The position numbers and the translations under genes were made by a program. This document shows positions 60,603 to 64,000 of a stretch of DNA of 64,000 nt, piece after piece. Origin of the DNA: Solea solea (lineage: Eukaryota > Chordata > Actinopteri > Pleuronectiformes > Soleidae); the NCBI RefSeq assembly GCF_958295425.1, contig NC_081141.1:16698680-16762679 (forward strand). Direction: 5' to 3'. The notes below the pieces were generated by a model. The model was given only the letters and a program-made list of their open reading frames with translations, made no database searches and was not told the DNA's origin. How positions within the stretch are numbered: position 1 is the first letter of the stretch; each line of letters starts with the position of its first letter.

Positions 60603-61245
60603 CAATATGCAATAGACCATTCATGATCATATGAATATTAGTGGTCACATTTACAGTAAATGACCAGTTGAAGGACTCTTTCACAATTTCAGACAATGAG
60701 ATATGTTATGTATGGTGACAAAGTAATGAGTATGATATGATAAATAATGAGGCTGCAATTACATAGAAATATCATAAATAAGATTGTGGATGCCTGGTGA
60801 ATCGCAGTTTGGATTGGTGACACGTGTATCATAAACACAGAACGATACCACATAACAGTGAAACATGAGAGTGAGGATTTTCAGGCTTGATGATGTTTTG
60901 CCCACTCTGCAGTTGGCACCTGAGCCCCAAAGAGACAGCAACTGAACAAGCGGGATTCTCCAGAGAAGTGGTGTAGGTACCACCTGGTCTGGATTGAAGG
61001 ATAATGAGCCCCGAAAAATGCTTGAATGCTGAAAAAGGGTATTTACATCTACCTCAGCGTCTACTGTCCATACAATACATTATGTTTAGTGCCAATGGTA
61101 GTATGCTTAGGGGTGCCACGCAAATGGGTCTTATGGGCCCTACATTGAAACTAGTGCAAGCTGGTGGAAGTGGGCCCAGTTAGGTTGTTTCCAGCTATGA
61201 TGGCATTGCCTTGGTGTGATGCAATTGGGGCAACTCTGCTTGGGT

Positions 61246-61246
61246 C

Positions 61247-61277
<31 letters not shown>

Positions 61278-61284
61278 ACACACA
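61246..61284. repeat. C18 run followed by (CA)11
   Basis: A pure run of about 18 C passes into about 11 CA units. Such runs are unstable and often mis-sequenced, so the exact length should be treated with care. Confidence 0.9.
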
Positions 61285-61424
61285 ATTAAAATGCTCAACT
61301 AAGATGATCAAAGTGACACCTGCTCGACATTAGCCCTGTCGTTGTGCGTGCTGAGCTCAGCATCCAGTGCAATAAGTACATTTGTATAGAACAGTTAGTA
61401 TGGATTTTAAACCTATGTAGCTGT

Positions 61425-61442
61425 GGGGGGGGGGGGGGGGGG
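61425..61442. repeat. G18 run
   Basis: A pure run of 18 G, 140 bp after the C18 run. It is quadruplex-prone, and its length may be a sequencing approximation. Confidence 0.9.
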
Positions 61443-63809
61443 TGTATTATTTTCAATACAGTGGAACATATCAATTATTAATTTATAACCCTGTAACAAG
61501 AGCTGCGTACATTATCGTCCTCCTCCTCCAGTGTGGCAGCCATAGCTTTCCAGGAATGAGAATACAAGACAAATATGCTGCATGGAAGATGACTGGGTGC
61601 TATTTGTTTGTGTGCAAAGTTCCACAAATGTACACTCAAAGTTCACTATTCCACTAGAAAAGTGCACTGGTCTTTTCATAAGACGCGACTGAAGGATGAT
61701 GTGCAGTTAAAGCCAAAGAACACACTGTAAATTCCTTTGCGTGACAAATGTGTTTTTCCTCATTACAAAGGTGTGGTATGTTTTCCCTGCCCTGTGGAGC
61801 TTCTCAGCAATGTGTTTGTTTCCTGAGAAACCCAGATCTGCTCTCGAGAAATGAACAGGGGAGGAGGGAGAGCAGGAAACATCAGTCGATGCCGGGGAAG
61901 ATGCTTTGCTGAGCCACCATTGGTTGCCTGTAAGTCAGCTGGGTGACTTTAAATCAGCGCTGTGTGTTAAGGAGCCTGGAGGTTTCCGGGAAAGCATGTG
62001 ACAACAACAACCGGCAACGCTGCTTGAATAATCACTCCTGGTTTTGCTGTGGATATCATTACTCGAACTGTTGGCCAGACCCCATCACGACGACATGCGT
62101 AATAGTGCTTCCAGGAAGCGTGCTGAACAAAACGAATTTCTGGCTGTGGCTCAATGCCATTAAACCACTTTCCTCCTAAATTGATTATTGCATAGTTACA
62201 GAATATGGTTCCTACGACTTTTCCGCTTCTACAGAATGGTTCTTGTGTTCTCACGGGGAAACAGACTTTCATAAAACTCGGACTAAAATGGTAAAATTTG
62301 TGCATCATGAAGAGAGAAATGAAGAGTCAATAATCTGCTGACTGTAATGTCTTTGTGAGCATTAGAGAAATACTCAACTTTGACCAGCAGAGGTCAGCAG
62401 ATACTAGGTAACCAGATGAATTACATGAGCTATCTTGAGTTCTCTGGAACATGTGTGGGAAACCATTATCATCAGTCTTTCTGCTAACATGTAATGCAAG
62501 TGTCTGAAGATGTTTACTGTGGTTTCAAGTCTGGTTTAATGAGCTAATTATGGATCAGATACCAATCTCAGCTTCTCATAGCAAGTGTTATAAAAAATGA
62601 AGTGATACAGATAATTAATGCCATGCAGAAAAAGGAGTGTGATCCTGTTACTGTGGGTTTCAAGGTGCTGCACTCTGTGTTACATGACAGATAGTATGTT
62701 GTGAGTCCAAGTTCAGATCTGCCTCGATGGAGGTCTCATGACAATGCCAAGGGTAAAACGTTGGGGAATAGTTGTCATCCGAGCACGAAGGACGGACGCG
62801 AGAGGACAGGCGGTGCTGTTACAGCGTGTGATCACTTTGTACAGAGGGGGTCATGTGGTGTTGGTATGCAGTGGAAAATCAGCAGTGGAGTTGTAGCATG
62901 CTTTGTGACATCACTGGTCTTGTGACTGCATTGCTGCTGAAGAGGCTCACGTATGTTTAGCTGCCTCTAAAACCAAGTAAGGATGCAAAAACGTAGGTTT
63001 CTGACCAATAACAGTCTTTATTTTCAACCCAGGCCAGACTTTCCTGCAGGAAATATAAGACCAAAGCCTTTCAGGGGAAATCTGATTCTTATTTTTGCAC
63101 CTACCATAGTGTGTTGTGCGGATTCTTTTACACAACTGTGAAAAGCCCTATCAAATGTCAAAATGGTAGTTATGAAACAGTGATTACAAGAGTAGTTGTC
63201 TCACCCTCAGGAGAGGATTCACACAGTTCCCATGGCTTTATGTGTAGCGTGCCTTTTGAAATTTGCCTTTTATGAAAACAAATTATGTCCATTATGTCTC
63301 ATGAGGACAGGGACTACTATACACTTTCACTATGATGCGTTGAGGTGTTAAAAAAAAAACCCCGTGTCATGGACCAAATACTTTCACCTTCCCCCACACA
63401 GAGAGTGGGATGTGTTTACTGATGCACAGTTGACATAGATGGGCTTCATTTCTGTTTGCAATTAGTAAATTAGAGAGTAGAAACCCGCGCGCACACGTGC
63501 ACACACATTTACAAACATGCTAAGCCCACGTGCAGCACAGTACAGTACGGAGCATTCTCCGTGTGGTGCAGAGAAGGCACAGCGGGGGGTCATTTAGAGA
63601 GCGTGTGCGAGAGACGGAGAGTGCTGCGCAGAGGTAGAGGGAGGAGAGGAAATCAGTAAGTGGAACAAAGAAAACAGTGCAGGACATTCTGACCCAGAGC
63701 AAAGAGAATGGAACACTGTACACAGCTTGATTCACACTGTTTGTCTGCTTTTTGGCCCTTGTGATGGTGCCCCATGCCCAGACTGTGATAAGGGCATACT
63801 GGTGGTTTG
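61443..63809. other. Gene-free stretch
   Basis: No gene is supported. The 62690-62930 part is slightly GC-richer with a 74-codon frame that shows no domain. Alternating purine-pyrimidine DNA (CGCGCGCACACGTGCACACA) lies near 63485-63504. Both strands carry overlapping open frames here and toward the end that are created by CA/TG repeats. Confidence 0.45.
62384..62397 (+). promoter_or_regulatory. Weaker CTCF-like motif
   Basis: CCAGCAGAGGTCAG differs from the CTCF core at one strongly constrained position (GTC instead of GGC). Listed because it follows two better sites. Confidence 0.25.
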
Positions 63810-63834
63810 CACACACACACACACACACACACAC
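63810..63834. repeat. (CA)12 microsatellite
   Basis: About 12 CA units. They create Val-Cys strings in the minus-strand frames, which are not genes. Confidence 0.95.
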
Positions 63835-63922
63835 CTGTGCAGTGCACATGCACATATGTGTACATATGCACAGAGAGCGCAACTGTCCCCCTGTGCAATC
63901 CATGACAACACACAAATGTGCA

Positions 63923-63949
63923 CGCGCACACACACACACACACACACAC
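63923..63949. repeat. CGCG-started (CA)n microsatellite
   Basis: CGCGCA leads into about 11 CA units. Together with the tract at 63810-63834 it accounts for the 150-codon minus frame at the window end. Confidence 0.95.
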
Positions 63950-64000
63950 TCATGGTTAATAATGTTCTCCAAGGATTGCAGGAGAGGAGATCGATAGCTA

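Noticed and set aside
63520..63972. 150-codon minus-strand open frame, with two nested frames
   Set aside because: Its length comes from two CA repeats read as Val-Cys strings, and the remaining sequence shows no domain.

Overview
The window looks like non-coding DNA from a teleost fish, probably an acanthomorph (spiny-rayed) species. The evidence is the style of the sequence: AT-rich DNA full of stops in all frames, many long (CA/TG)n and trinucleotide microsatellites, and several repeat types that I recognise as fish repeats. These are a tRNA-derived SINE with a 15-bp target duplication, V-SINE-like remnants with fish-type LINE tails, a Rex3/RTE-like tail ending in (GATG)n-type repeats, TTAA-flanked and hAT-like DNA elements, and a solo LTR. 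No bacterial or viral gene organisation is present. All longer open frames (up to about 150 codons) lack any domain I recognise, and many are made by CA repeats. I therefore annotate no confident protein-coding gene. The window is best read as an intergenic region or the inside of very large introns.

Layout. 1-5.8 kb: plain AT-rich DNA with a composite retroposon remnant at 4.0-4.4 kb. 5.8-11.7 kb: a V-SINE remnant, then dense unique sequence with motif-rich blocks that could be conserved non-coding elements (about 6.8-7.5 and 9.9-10.2 kb). 11.7-11.9 kb: an intact SINE. 15.1-16.2 kb: a hairpin repeat and a 424-bp long-TIR element flanked by TTAA. 17-30 kb: mostly unique DNA with microsatellites, a V-SINE/LINE tail and a short palindrome. 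30.7-34.8 kb: two LINE-tail-type repeats and a 950-bp hAT-like relic. 35.5-37.4 kb: the best candidate gene-associated segment. It holds a CpG-rich block of about 300 bp with a Kozak-like ATG and splice donors, a duplicated exon-like segment, and a 92-nt exon-like block. 43.7-44.3 kb: a 164-bp tandem repeat with palindromic unit junctions, abutting a second inverted-repeat element. 48.3-48.8 kb: a solo LTR with a 5-bp target duplication. 50.7 kb: a CGTGTCA motif cluster with a perfect 13-bp inverted repeat. 51.8 kb: a CTCTC polypyrimidine tract. 57.7 kb: a non-coding exon-like block with strong splice signals. 58.8-62.4 kb: three CTCF-like motifs.

I found no sign of a novel multi-gene system. 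The most unusual local structure is the 164-bp palindromic-junction tandem array at 43.7 kb with its neighbouring inverted-repeat element. The most functionally suggestive region is the CpG-rich block at 37.1-37.4 kb. Family names for repeats come from memory of fish repeats and were not checked against a database. Target duplications, inverted repeats and coordinates were read directly from the sequence.
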